The notes under the pieces are model-generated. The model ran no database searches. It saw nothing but the letters and a program-made list of their open reading frames with translations, and had not been told where the DNA came from. Below are positions 1 to 6,153 of a stretch of DNA of 21,994 nucleotides, piece by piece. The first letter of the stretch is position 1. Every line of letters starts with the position of its first letter. The stretch spans positions 1 to 21,994 of the IMG/VR virus record IMGVR_UViG_3300022074_000420; one strand, written 5' to 3'. The DNA is from a virus. The position numbers and the translations under genes are program-made.

Positions 1-29
1 CACCCAATGCCACGTTCTTGCACGTCCAT
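1..29 (-). CDS. possible start of a downstream gene, cut by window edge
   Basis: An ATG at 29-27 on the minus strand opens a frame reading MDVQERGIG to the window edge. It lies downstream of the terminator at 107-143, where another early gene would be expected. Only a poor GAG sits just upstream and nine codons prove nothing, so this is a placeholder. Confidence 0.2.
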
Positions 30-35
30 GCTCAA

Positions 36-106
36 ATACATACATACATACCACTGCGTATAGGCACAACATGAGTGTGCGACCATGTGAGTGTGTAATG
101 AGTGTG
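36..106. repeat. short direct repeats between terminator and window edge
   Basis: The heptamer GAGTGTG occurs at 73-79, 89-95 and 100-106, and a TACA-type tetranucleotide run lies at about 36-50. The stretch is intergenic, downstream of the DUF7227-like gene. The spacing is irregular (9 and 4 nt between copies), so no iteron claim is made; it may simply be low-complexity spacer. Confidence 0.35.
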
Positions 107-143
107 GAAAAATATAAAATAAGGAGATATATTATCCCCTTAT
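107..143 (-). terminator. Rho-independent terminator after the DUF7227-like gene
   Basis: An imperfect hairpin lies at 119-143: ATAAGG pairs with CCTTAT, there is one A/C mismatch, GATA pairs with TATC, and the loop is 3 nt. On the minus strand it is followed by a T-rich tract (TTTTATATTTTT, about 107-118). It begins about 20 nt after the stop codon at 164-166 and fits the end of the small early operon. Confidence 0.65.
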
Positions 144-163
144 ATTATACTTAGGTGCATAGA

Positions 164-850
164 TTAGGCGTCCATGAAGGAGTTAACCATCTTCTCCCTA
201 GCCCCATGAGCGAGGAAGGCGACCACCTGAGATCTATTGCTATGACTGCATAGTTGACAGTTACTACATGTTACTTTGTCATGTAATTGTGCTGGGCAAA
301 TTGTTACCTTGTGCCCTGCTGGTGTATGTGTTGGTGTGTCCTTATCCGAGGGAACAACACACACAGCCGGTAGTCCCTGTGCTCGAGCATCATCACATTG
401 TGTGAGTGATTCGCAGCTGGCGTTAATGGTAAAACCATTCTTGTTTGCATACTTAAGAGCTTCCTTGTTGTGAGTATTTAACTTATGATGGGAGTAGGTA
501 TATCCCTTGGCACCACTGGCAGAGTTAGCTTCAACTAATTGCTTAAGTAGTGCAAGGTTAATTAACTCTTGCCCATCAGGTGCCGTCACATATGGGAGAT
601 CCCCAGATACATTGTGACGCCAGAGTTGTCCAGCATTTAATTGTGATACAAAAGCTGAGAGGTCATCCCATGTACCACCGCGCTTGCCTTCAGTGACCTT
701 GCGCCAGTGCCATGACTGGGGTCCAGTCTTCGCATAGCATCCGTCCCACATTGGGCATGTGGTCGGGCATGTGCCAGCTTCGCTGGTTGTAACTGGGATC
801 TTGCCTACCTTGGCATTGCTTGATCGCTTCGTGATATGTACTCGGGTCAT
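164..850 (-). CDS. Cys-rich DUF7227-like phage protein, 228 aa
   Basis: I chose the ATG at 850 (MTRVHITKRSS) rather than the upstream in-frame start at 907. It has a GAGGTG Shine-Dalgarno at 855-860 and overlaps the previous stop as ATGA. The protein resembles a family I recall as DUF7227, found in phages and bacteria: N-terminal VHITKRSSN, then CPTTCPMWDGCYA, GQLWRHN and near the C-terminus TCSNCQLC. Ten cysteines fall at residues 28, 32, 38, 146, 152, 164, 185, 195, 198 and 201; the first trio (C-x3-C-x5-C) and the last (C-x2-C-x2-C) look like metal or Fe-S ligands. The function is unknown to me and metal binding is inference. It is the last gene of a three-gene operon and is followed by a terminator. 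Confidence 0.8.
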   Translation of the reverse strand: MTRVHITKRSSNAKVGKIPVTTSEAGTCPTTCPMWDGCYAKTGPQSWHWRKVTEGKRGGTWDDLSAFVSQLNAGQLWRHNVSGDLPYVTAPDGQELINLALLKQLVEANSASGAKGYTYSHHKLNTHNKEALKYANKNGFTINASCESLTQCDDARAQGLPAVCVVPSDKDTPTHTPAGHKVTICPAQLHDKVTCSNCQLCSHSNRSQVVAFLAHGAREKMVNSFMDA

Positions 851-1017
851 GATGCACCTCGAATGATATCTTCCTTTGCTATGCAAAGAAGCTCGAACAT
901 GTCCCATCCGTTAGTATCTAAGACGCTTAAGTCTTGCAACTTAAGACCTAGATCCTTGAGAACATGATCTATAACTGCATCTTTGATGAAGTTATCTGAT
1001 GTATCGATACTCATCAT
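847..1017 (-). CDS. small ORF of 56 aa between KTSC-like and DUF7227-like genes
   Basis: A 56-codon frame starts at tandem ATGs (1017 and 1014), four bases after the KTSC-like stop at 1022. It ends with a TGA sharing ATGA with the DUF7227-like start at 850. The product is acidic and mostly helical in appearance (MMSIDTSDNF to ending DIIRGAS), with no recognised motif. There is no clear Shine-Dalgarno, so translation probably depends on termination of the upstream gene. The tight packing on both sides is the main evidence that it is real. Confidence 0.6.
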   Translation of the reverse strand: MMSIDTSDNFIKDAVIDHVLKDLGLKLQDLSVLDTNGWDMFELLCIAKEDIIRGAS

Positions 1018-1021
1018 CAGC

Positions 1022-1345
1022 TCAAGCTACACTCTGTGTAGCAAGTAGGGCTGGTAACTCATTAGCGTGGTAGCTATTACCAATTCTTTGGTAAGTCATA
1101 GCACCAGTCTGTGGTCTATATCTATTCTCTGGAATAGATTTCTTACTTAAGAACTGGATCCAGAATCCAAGTGATTTATTATTATCAAGCAATAGACTTA
1201 CAAGTCTACGTCTTGAGACATTCTTGTAAAGATACTCTTCACCAGATTTTTTAAATCTGATAATGCAGCGTCCTTGTAGGACGTTAACAGCAGCGAACTC
1301 AACGGCGTCGCTAAACCTACGGTTTACGATAGTGTAACCAAACAT
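1022..1345 (-). CDS. KTSC-like small protein, 107 aa
   Basis: The start is placed at ATG 1345 (MFGYTIVNRRF), with GGAGAA at 1351-1356 five bases upstream. A longer in-frame start at 1411 would run through the leader palindrome and lacks a ribosome site. Residues about 15-65 have the pattern of KTSC-type domains: a beta hairpin ending in FKKSGEEYLYKNV, then a helix and SLGFWIQFL. In other phages such domains occur in small accessory or nucleic-acid-associated proteins, but no role is established here. It is first in the KTSC-like / 56-aa / DUF7227-like operon, downstream of motif copy A and two leader hairpins. The family assignment is by eye and tentative. Confidence 0.6.
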   Translation of the reverse strand: MFGYTIVNRRFSDAVEFAAVNVLQGRCIIRFKKSGEEYLYKNVSRRRLVSLLLDNNKSLGFWIQFLSKKSIPENRYRPQTGAMTYQRIGNSYHANELPALLATQSVA

Positions 1346-1372
1346 AATAATTCTCCGAATTAAATTAAAGAT

Positions 1373-1390
1373 TTGGATATAAATATCCAA
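1373..1390. promoter_or_regulatory. near-perfect palindrome in the KTSC-gene leader
   Basis: TTGGATAT and ATATCCAA flank an AA centre, forming an 8-bp inverted repeat 27 bp upstream of the ATG at 1345 and just upstream of its Shine-Dalgarno. It could be an operator or a 5'-UTR hairpin. A second hairpin, AACGG/CCGTT with a 7-nt loop, lies next to it at 1398-1414. Confidence 0.4.
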
Positions 1391-1475
1391 GTGACTGCAA
1401 CGGATTTGCACCGTTCATGATGTGTTGTTGGTATACACCACACACCATGCACTAGTGACAGTCTAGTATCTTACG

Positions 1476-1496
1476 ATACTAAGGTGTATCGATTAG
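1476..1496 (-). promoter_or_regulatory. repeated 21-bp motif, copy A
   Basis: Minus strand: CTAATCG, ATACAC, four bases, GTAT. It matches copies B, C and D in the ATACAC core and the GTA eleven bases on. This copy also forms a 6-bp dyad, CGATAC/GTATCG, and GTATC pairs again with GATAC just downstream. It lies about 130 bp upstream of the KTSC-like operon. The TAA at 1495-1493 inside it is also the stop of the 90-codon frame upstream. Confidence 0.55.
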
Positions 1497-1765
1497 CACT
1501 TATATGAACGGCGGTGAGCTATGCTCTGCTCTGTGCCTTTACCCAAATCCTCACTTTCGTGGTCGCCATCACCGTTTTCTCTACGGACTTGGAGCTCTAC
1601 ACTCCGCTTATAAAAGCTGGTCAACTTCTTGTCCTGCTGGTATTCACTGGACTCAAGAGACTTTACGTCTCTGTGGCTGCTCTGGTTTGTTGTTCGTCGA
1701 AATTCTGTTGAGAGTAGTTTGTCGTTTAGTTTATTTATCTCTCTCACCCTAAAGGGAGAGATCAA
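1493..1765 (-). CDS. hypothetical hydrophilic protein, 90 aa (weak)
   Basis: An open frame of 90 codons has a TTG start at 1765 or a GTG at 1747, both inside the 72-nt inverted repeat. No ribosome site is apparent apart from bases buried in that hairpin. The predicted product is very hydrophilic, rich in Glu, Lys, Arg, Ser and Gln, without a recognisable domain. In favour: its stop codon falls at the start of motif copy A, just as the HNH and 568-aa genes end at copies D and C, and a sigma70-like promoter lies just upstream. Against: no ATG, and a competing open frame on the plus strand. It could instead be leader RNA. Confidence 0.35.
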   Translation of the reverse strand: MISPFRVREINKLNDKLLSTEFRRTTNQSSHRDVKSLESSEYQQDKKLTSFYKRSVELQVRRENGDGDHESEDLGKGTEQSIAHRRSYKC

Positions 1766-1787
1766 TAAAGTAAACGTAAAACAAACT
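1716..1787. repeat. 72-nt inverted repeat / long hairpin
   Basis: The arms are 1716-1749 and 1754-1787. AGTTTGT pairs with ACAAACT, CGTTTA with TAAACG, TTTATT with AATAAA, ATCTCT with AGAGAT and CCC with GGG. They are interrupted by a 4-nt bulge on each side and two mismatches, with a TAAA loop. Transcribed from the promoter at 1799-1826, it would form the extreme 5' end of the RNA. There is no T-run, so it does not look like a simple terminator. An RNA-stability element, an RNase III processing site or a DNA cruciform are possible. Confidence 0.7.
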
Positions 1788-1798
1788 ATCTCTATCTC

Positions 1799-1826
1799 AT
1801 TATACCACAGTGTATCGGTTAGTCAT
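1799..1826 (-). promoter_or_regulatory. sigma70-like promoter candidate
   Basis: On the minus strand a perfect -10 hexamer TATAAT lies at 1804-1799, with ATGACT (4 of 6 to TTGACA) at 1826-1821 and a 16-bp spacer. Initiation would be near 1792, immediately before the 72-nt inverted repeat. It overlaps motif copy B, so host polymerase and whatever reads the motif could compete here. By T7 analogy this is where host-polymerase early promoters would lie. Confidence 0.5.
1802..1822 (-). promoter_or_regulatory. repeated 21-bp motif, copy B
   Basis: Minus strand: CTAACCG, ATACAC, four bases, GTAT, the last running into TATAAT. It shares 17 of 21 positions with copy A, 327 bp away. Its internal TAA (1821-1819) closes an open frame whose only ATG (1890) would give 23 residues, MNLVSDSKGYGGACDSL onward; that peptide is not called as a gene. 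Confidence 0.55.
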
Positions 1827-1910
1827 CCAAACCAATCAACAAACTGTCACAAGCCCCACCATATCCCTTGCTATCACTAACTAAATTCATTTGTTCAAAT
1901 TGTTGGGCAA

Positions 1911-2121
1911 CAGATCGCGAGAGAGAGAGCGCGAGACGGATAAACCGCGCCCGAGTGCGGCTGCGTGCGTTAATTGATCGCCCGCGCCCCCGTTTGAAGG
2001 GCTCAACATGTGTTATCCCTGCAAATCCGCTGCTATGACAGGGCTGACGAGGGATTATATATCCTGCGACAGTACTTGCACCCCCCTAGGGGGTTATTCG
2101 CGCGCACGCTCTTAGCGAATA
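1911..2121. other. GC-rich palindromic island, putative concatemer junction / terminal region
   Basis: I see no convincing gene here. Composition changes sharply: 37 of 60 bases at 1921-1980 are G or C, against about a third in the structural genes. The island contains GA-dinucleotide and CGCG-rich tracts, the palindrome CCCCCTAGGGGG at 2082-2093, and a hairpin with TATTCGC/GCGAATA arms at 2095-2121. It lies after the terminase block and before what look like early genes, the place where T7 carries its terminal repeat and packaging signals. That role is inference from synteny. Without read-end data, the repeat boundaries cannot be placed. Confidence 0.45.
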
Positions 2122-2214
2122 GACCTGAGAAATTTATGTCATTTTTTAAAGAGACCCAATCTCCTTAATACATAAATACTCAGTATTGTCCAAAATGCAA
2201 TCTCTAAACCAACA
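2122..2214. other. AT-rich spacer with small hairpins
   Basis: This is a non-coding spacer between the GC-rich island and the 87-aa gene. It holds the compact palindrome AATACT-C-AGTATT at 2175-2187 and a weaker AAGAGA/TCTCCTT stem at about 2149-2166. Neither has a T-run typical of an intrinsic terminator. No ORF is supported. Confidence 0.4.
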
Positions 2215-2478
2215 TTATTCATCATCTTTCTCCGGGAAGTAGCCAATGGTATATCCATTACCGTCTTCACACTCTTCTACCACAGCTTCATAGACAGTAT
2301 CAGGATGTTCTACCATGTACTTCTCTATAGCTGTATCTACAGTCTGTTTAGCTTTTAATTCAATATATCTATTCTCTAAACCAATCAACATACCAAGTAT
2401 TAAGAAGTTGAGAGGTGGGAAAGGAGTCTTCAGACTCTTATATAACTCTTGAAAGGTTATTATCTTTAGTTTAGGCAT
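2215..2478 (-). CDS. hypothetical protein downstream of terminase, 87 aa
   Basis: The ATG at 2478 lacks a clear Shine-Dalgarno. The product has one hydrophobic stretch (PPLNFLILGMLIGL, residues about 21-34) followed by a charged helix and an acidic end (EKDDE). I do not recognise the family. By position it corresponds to T7 gene 19.5, the small ORF between the large terminase and the right terminus, but no sequence relation is claimed. One membrane-associated segment is plausible. Confidence 0.6.
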   Translation of the reverse strand: MPKLKIITFQELYKSLKTPFPPLNFLILGMLIGLENRYIELKAKQTVDTAIEKYMVEHPDTVYEAVVEECEDGNGYTIGYFPEKDDE

Positions 2479-2572
2479 ATATAGTGTTATTAATAGAACT
2501 CTCTAATCCGAACCCTTTTGGGAAGTGGAGAGTAGTTGTTTTAAAGGAATATCATTCACGGATATTTATTAA

Positions 2573-2604
2573 AAGGGACTGGTAGTTTTAGTACCTAGTC
2601 CCTT
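2573..2604 (-). terminator. hairpin downstream of large terminase gene
   Basis: AAGGGACT plus GGTA pairs with TACC plus AGTCCCTT, a 12-bp stem with one T bulge and a 7-nt loop. On the minus strand it is followed by TTTTAATAAAT. It lies about 40 nt after the terminase stop and probably ends or stabilises that transcript. A smaller CCCCT/AGGGG hairpin lies between the two at 2621-2638. Confidence 0.6.
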
Positions 2605-2645
2605 ACAGAGGTCCACCCTTCCCCTGTATAGATAGGGGTACCCCC

Positions 2646-4379
2646 TTAAACCCAGTTAGGAGCTTCTTTATTTGTTGTCTTAGTTCTAGCTTGTTGTCTT
2701 TGGTTAACATCCATTCCAAGTACTAAATGATTAGCACTACCTTGTGGATCATCTAAGAATTGTTCTAGTATGTCGTCCCACTCTTCACGTTTACGTAGGT
2801 TAATCTGTTCCTGTGCAGAGATAGACAGAGCATCGGTAAAGTATTTAACGCCTTGAGCAAGACAATCTAATCTGTCATCATGCTTAACGGCATACTTCAT
2901 CCGACACATCCTACTCATTTGGTAGAAGAGCATGTAGAGAAGTCTTTGTTCTGGAGCATGTTCTTGGTTTGAGTTATAGTCCCAATCAATAACAGACCTA
3001 TTAACAACAAGGCGATGTTGGTTGAGAACAGGCTCAAGGCTATCAATGATTCTGTCTTCTTTCCTAACATTCGCTCTAACTTCATCCACAAAAATGTTCT
3101 GCTTTGTTTGTTGAAGGTGTTTTTTAAAAAGTTCACTTACTATTCCGTCTCCAAAGTTTGTCTCTACTACTAAGGTAGAAACGTTGTATTTCTTGCAGCC
3201 CTTTAGTATGTCAAGCAAGGTATTGTCTGAGTACCCATCTCGATAGGCTCGCACTTCGTGAAGATAGAGAAAGCCATTCTTTTGGGAGATGTAGCAAGCT
3301 GCTGTCTCATCAGATCCTCTTCCGCTGGGGTCAACCGAGCAGATGGTTTCTTGATACGGGGTCCATTCACCTTGTAGTTGCATAGGTGAGTAGAAATAAT
3401 CCCCGGGAAGTCCCACTGTTGGCAGATCTTTGATGACATTTCTTGGATCGGAGCACCATATGACATTATCGGGTGCTTCAGTAGGATTAATACTGGTAAC
3501 AACCAAGTCAGCCATTTTAAGAGGAAACTTCTCAGCGTCAGACAGACTTGTATCAAGCATGAACTGAAGCATAAAGTTGCTTCGTCCCATAGATGCTTCT
3601 CTTTGTTGTAGGTCTTCATCATCGAAGCGGTCAGGGTCTGTAGATTCACCCGGTTCTGCGCCATGATCTATATCTTCTTGTAATTGTGGAGCTATTAGCC
3701 CTTCATATGGAGTGATGTTTTTTGGGAATCTTGCCGGCCAAACAAATGGTCTATAATTCCGCTCTGCCAACTTACGATAAACAGTAAAAGTAGTCTGAGG
3801 AGTCCCGAGATACATAATACGGCTATCGTCTTTCGGCGTAAGGATTGATTCGGCTTCGGTACAAAGTTGAAGAAGTTTTTCACGCATTAACTCCGTCATA
3901 CTGTTTCCGGGAACTTCTATGTCGTCTAGGATCATTAAGTCTGCACGACTTCCAGTCATTTGACCAGTTATACCAACTGATTTGACTGAAGGTGCTTGGT
4001 GAGGTGAACATAAAACATCAAATGATATACGTGACCATCTAGCATCGTCAGACTTAGGTCTTAGATGCTTTAGCCAAGGTGTTTCGATAATTAGCTTCTG
4101 TAAAAAGATGCTCATGTTGTCTGCTCTCTCTTTAGAGGCAGAAATTATCATTATTTTCTTTTCGGAGTTATTAAATAGAGTCCATAAAACAAAAGCACCA
4201 GTAATCCAGCTCTTGCCAACTCCCCGAAACGCCTGTATTTGTAGTCGCTTGGGACCACTCTGCAAATAATCTGCAATTGCATATTGTGCCCTCGTTGGTT
4301 GAGGTAGATCAAGCTGGTCCCACAAAGCTTGCAGAAACAGCTTGAAATCGCCCTGTAAGGCGGTTAAAGTGTCATTCAT
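2646..4379 (-). CDS. terminase large subunit (T7 gp19-like), 577 aa
   Basis: This is the ATP-driven DNA packaging motor and concatemer-cutting nuclease. Visible motifs are a Walker A variant FRGVGKS (residues 51-57), a Walker B with catalytic acid LMILDDIE (148-155), and the coupling motif LGTPQ (191-195). The C-terminal RNase H-fold nuclease has SVDPSG (D350), VVETNFGDG (E406, D411) and HDDRLD (D501, D502, D505). The length is close to T7 gp19 and both catalytic sets look intact. The ATG at 4379 directly abuts motif copy C with no Shine-Dalgarno, and the 568-aa gene ends 18 nt upstream. Confidence 0.96.
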   Translation of the reverse strand: MNDTLTALQGDFKLFLQALWDQLDLPQPTRAQYAIADYLQSGPKRLQIQAFRGVGKSWITGAFVLWTLFNNSEKKIMIISASKERADNMSIFLQKLIIETPWLKHLRPKSDDARWSRISFDVLCSPHQAPSVKSVGITGQMTGSRADLMILDDIEVPGNSMTELMREKLLQLCTEAESILTPKDDSRIMYLGTPQTTFTVYRKLAERNYRPFVWPARFPKNITPYEGLIAPQLQEDIDHGAEPGESTDPDRFDDEDLQQREASMGRSNFMLQFMLDTSLSDAEKFPLKMADLVVTSINPTEAPDNVIWCSDPRNVIKDLPTVGLPGDYFYSPMQLQGEWTPYQETICSVDPSGRGSDETAACYISQKNGFLYLHEVRAYRDGYSDNTLLDILKGCKKYNVSTLVVETNFGDGIVSELFKKHLQQTKQNIFVDEVRANVRKEDRIIDSLEPVLNQHRLVVNRSVIDWDYNSNQEHAPEQRLLYMLFYQMSRMCRMKYAVKHDDRLDCLAQGVKYFTDALSISAQEQINLRKREEWDDILEQFLDDPQGSANHLVLGMDVNQRQQARTKTTNKEAPNWV

Positions 4380-4400
4380 ATACGAATGTGTATAAGTTTA
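4380..4400 (-). promoter_or_regulatory. repeated 21-bp motif, copy C, before terminase large gene
   Basis: Minus strand: TAAACTT, ATACAC, four bases, GTAT, immediately followed by the terminase ATG. The TAA at 4400-4398 is the stop codon of the 568-aa gene. It shares ACTTATACAC with copy D and ATACAC-N4-GTAT with A and B. If it is a promoter, the terminase message would be nearly leaderless. Confidence 0.5.
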
Positions 4401-6104
4401 GTTAGTACGTCTTCCACGGCTGTCGTAGGTGGGTGCACCAGACAATACATCTGGTTCTGATCTGTCCCTATCGCTTGATCTAAGACCAACAGATAATTCT
4501 AAATCTTGTATTCGTTCCCAATCCTTACCGTTTGCCCAGTCTTTATAAGTAGCTGCACTCCAGCTAAGCATTGACATTGAAGCAGCTGGGATATTACCTG
4601 TAGCGGTGGCATATAACCCTGTCCATCCAGCAGCAGCTCTCATTTCGTCTATTTTTCTTTGCTCTGCATCACCGTCATAGTCAGTTATAAATGGTTTGAC
4701 ACTAGCACTAACATCATCAATTAAACCAAGTCCTAAAACCCCAGTTGCAGCTGCACCTTTTGCTATTGTTTTAACAGGTGTCGGGATTAAATTACTTGTA
4801 TGATTAACGTTCTTTAAAACTTTTAGAATTACATCTTTAGCAGTACGTTTACCAGCTTTAACTACTTTATTGTTAACTACCTCAAAGTCTGAACCGATAG
4901 CTCTTCTAGCACTACTATATTGCTTTAAATCATCAAAAGATTTTATTTGTGGATTCTTAGTTCCATCCCCAATAACAGTAGTTTCAGGAGATATAATTCC
5001 TTGTTTTTTATAATTTTCTACTTCTGCAAGTAATTGTGCAGCTTCATCCACATCGCTTCGTGTAGTAGCAGCTAATTTATCTGCTGCCTTAATTTGTTCA
5101 TCAAGATCTCCAGCATTAGCAACTCTTTGCATATCACCAGCAGAGGGAACTACAGCTTCTTCTATGAGTGAAACACCTTTTCCAGAAACACCAATTTGTT
5201 TGTTTAAAAAATCTTGTAAATAACTTTCAGGAACGTGTAGTTCATTAGCAATTGAAGAAATTTTAAGACCGGGTTTTTTACCTTTAGGTCTATTACCAAG
5301 AACTTCTACTCCTTCTTCATTAATTCTATTCCACGTTAATTCTGTCGCAGCATTTGCTCCAACATTAGGTCCGCCTAGTGCAGATGGTACAAAATGACCA
5401 ATATCAAAGTCAATGCCATATTTAGCTTTTAAAGCTCTATTAATTTCTCCCCATTTTCTCCATTCTGCTCTAGCATTCTTAGCCCATTTCTTTCCAGCTT
5501 CTTCAGTAAATGGTTTAATTTTTGTTTTGCCAGTTGGATCATTTGGATCAGGTATTTCATGGTTATTAGCCCAGTCAACAATAGTATCTAATACTTTGTC
5601 GCTAAATTGTCGTGAATTATAACTTATGCCTTTACTGCCAGCTTTTAATGGTAATCCTTTATATTTAAGATTATCAATTTTATCTTTAAGCATTGGATCA
5701 TTAGCCCAATCTACCCCTTGTGCTGTCAGTTGACGTTTAGCTTCTCCTTGGATAATCCCATTTAATATCCCCCTTTTAATACCGTTGATATATCTTGTTT
5801 TTTCATTTTTATCTATAATGTTTGCAATTTTTACACTTTGTTTTTGTATTTGTTTTTGAAACACAGCATCTACAACTTTTCTAAAATGTTCTGCACTTTT
5901 AAATTTTGAAGGAATATTTTTCCCACTAAATAAACCAGCTTCTTGATAACGTTTAAAAATTACTTCTAAATGTTGTGGATCTTTTAGATTAGTTGATAAT
6001 AATTGCTTATCTATATCAGGGGTCTTTTTTAAAAATTTAGAAGGAACTTTACTTTTGACATATGCGTCAGCTTCTTTCTGTATTTGTTTTTTGCTAATTC
6101 CCAT
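4398..6104 (-). CDS. 568-aa protein with embedded HNH-like motif, function uncertain
   Basis: Residues 1-230 are Lys-rich and helical. Residues 232-265 contain DIGHFVP, then GGPN (244-247), N251 and N259, the D/H...N...N spacing of an HNH (His-Me finger) nuclease core, but without zinc-binding Cys pairs. A Gly/Ala hydrophobic segment follows (residues about 447-466), and then a Trp/Ala-rich region and a polar C-terminus. It sits between a separate HNH gene and the large terminase. It may be a packaging-associated nuclease or a virion or ejected protein; I cannot decide. The hydrophobic stretch is odd for a plain nuclease. The ATG at 6104 follows a terminator-like hairpin whose 3' arm supplies the only AAGGGG ribosome-site candidate. 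Confidence 0.75.
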   Translation of the reverse strand: MGISKKQIQKEADAYVKSKVPSKFLKKTPDIDKQLLSTNLKDPQHLEVIFKRYQEAGLFSGKNIPSKFKSAEHFRKVVDAVFQKQIQKQSVKIANIIDKNEKTRYINGIKRGILNGIIQGEAKRQLTAQGVDWANDPMLKDKIDNLKYKGLPLKAGSKGISYNSRQFSDKVLDTIVDWANNHEIPDPNDPTGKTKIKPFTEEAGKKWAKNARAEWRKWGEINRALKAKYGIDFDIGHFVPSALGGPNVGANAATELTWNRINEEGVEVLGNRPKGKKPGLKISSIANELHVPESYLQDFLNKQIGVSGKGVSLIEEAVVPSAGDMQRVANAGDLDEQIKAADKLAATTRSDVDEAAQLLAEVENYKKQGIISPETTVIGDGTKNPQIKSFDDLKQYSSARRAIGSDFEVVNNKVVKAGKRTAKDVILKVLKNVNHTSNLIPTPVKTIAKGAAATGVLGLGLIDDVSASVKPFITDYDGDAEQRKIDEMRAAAGWTGLYATATGNIPAASMSMLSWSAATYKDWANGKDWERIQDLELSVGLRSSDRDRSEPDVLSGAPTYDSRGRRTN

Positions 6105-6105
6105 T

Positions 6106-6125
6106 AAAAAAGCCCCTTACGGGGC
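6106..6125 (-). terminator. terminator-like hairpin touching the start of the 568-aa gene
   Basis: On the minus strand GCCCC-GTAA-GGGGC is followed by TTTTTT and then the ATG at 6104. The form is a classic intrinsic terminator, but it lies 22 nt downstream of motif copy D and its 3' arm (AAGGGG) is the sole Shine-Dalgarno candidate for the gene. It may end HNH-gene transcripts, gate translation of the 568-aa protein, or both. Confidence 0.65.
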
Positions 6126-6132
6126 GGTATAT

Positions 6133-6153
6133 GTACATAGGTGTATAAGTTAT
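6133..6153 (-). promoter_or_regulatory. repeated 21-bp motif, copy D
   Basis: Minus strand: ATAACTT, ATACAC, four bases, GTAC. It is the most diverged copy at the end but shares ACTTATACAC exactly with copy C. The TAA at 6152-6150 is the stop codon of the HNH gene. It is positioned to drive or regulate the 568-aa gene. Confidence 0.45.

Noticed and set aside
1390-1465. tRNA-like layout on the minus strand: GACTGT pairs with GCAGTC, with a 5-bp stem and 7-nt loop (AACGG-TGCAAAT-CCGTT) where a T-arm would be and 42 nt between.
   Set aside because: No acceptable D-arm or anticodon arm with a U33 loop can be drawn and the T-loop lacks TTC. A decayed tRNA is possible but cannot be claimed.
1504-1880. 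Plus-strand open frames of 65-83 codons in the junction region.
   Set aside because: They are Cys/Leu-rich with improbable composition, lack ribosome sites, lie opposite to all other genes and cross the inverted repeat.
1820-1890. A 23-residue minus-strand frame from ATG 1890 to the TAA at 1819-1821.
   Set aside because: It is too short, with no ribosome site; the frame stays open upstream only into the GC-rich island and there is no independent support.
2915-3883. Minus-strand frames of 62-153 codons inside the large terminase gene.
   Set aside because: These are alternative frames of an intact terminase with all motifs; no ribosome site or domain.
4387-4395. TTATACACA on the minus strand matches a DnaA-box consensus.
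   Set aside because: It is part of motif copy C, whose other copies do not match a DnaA box, and no cluster of boxes or origin features is near.
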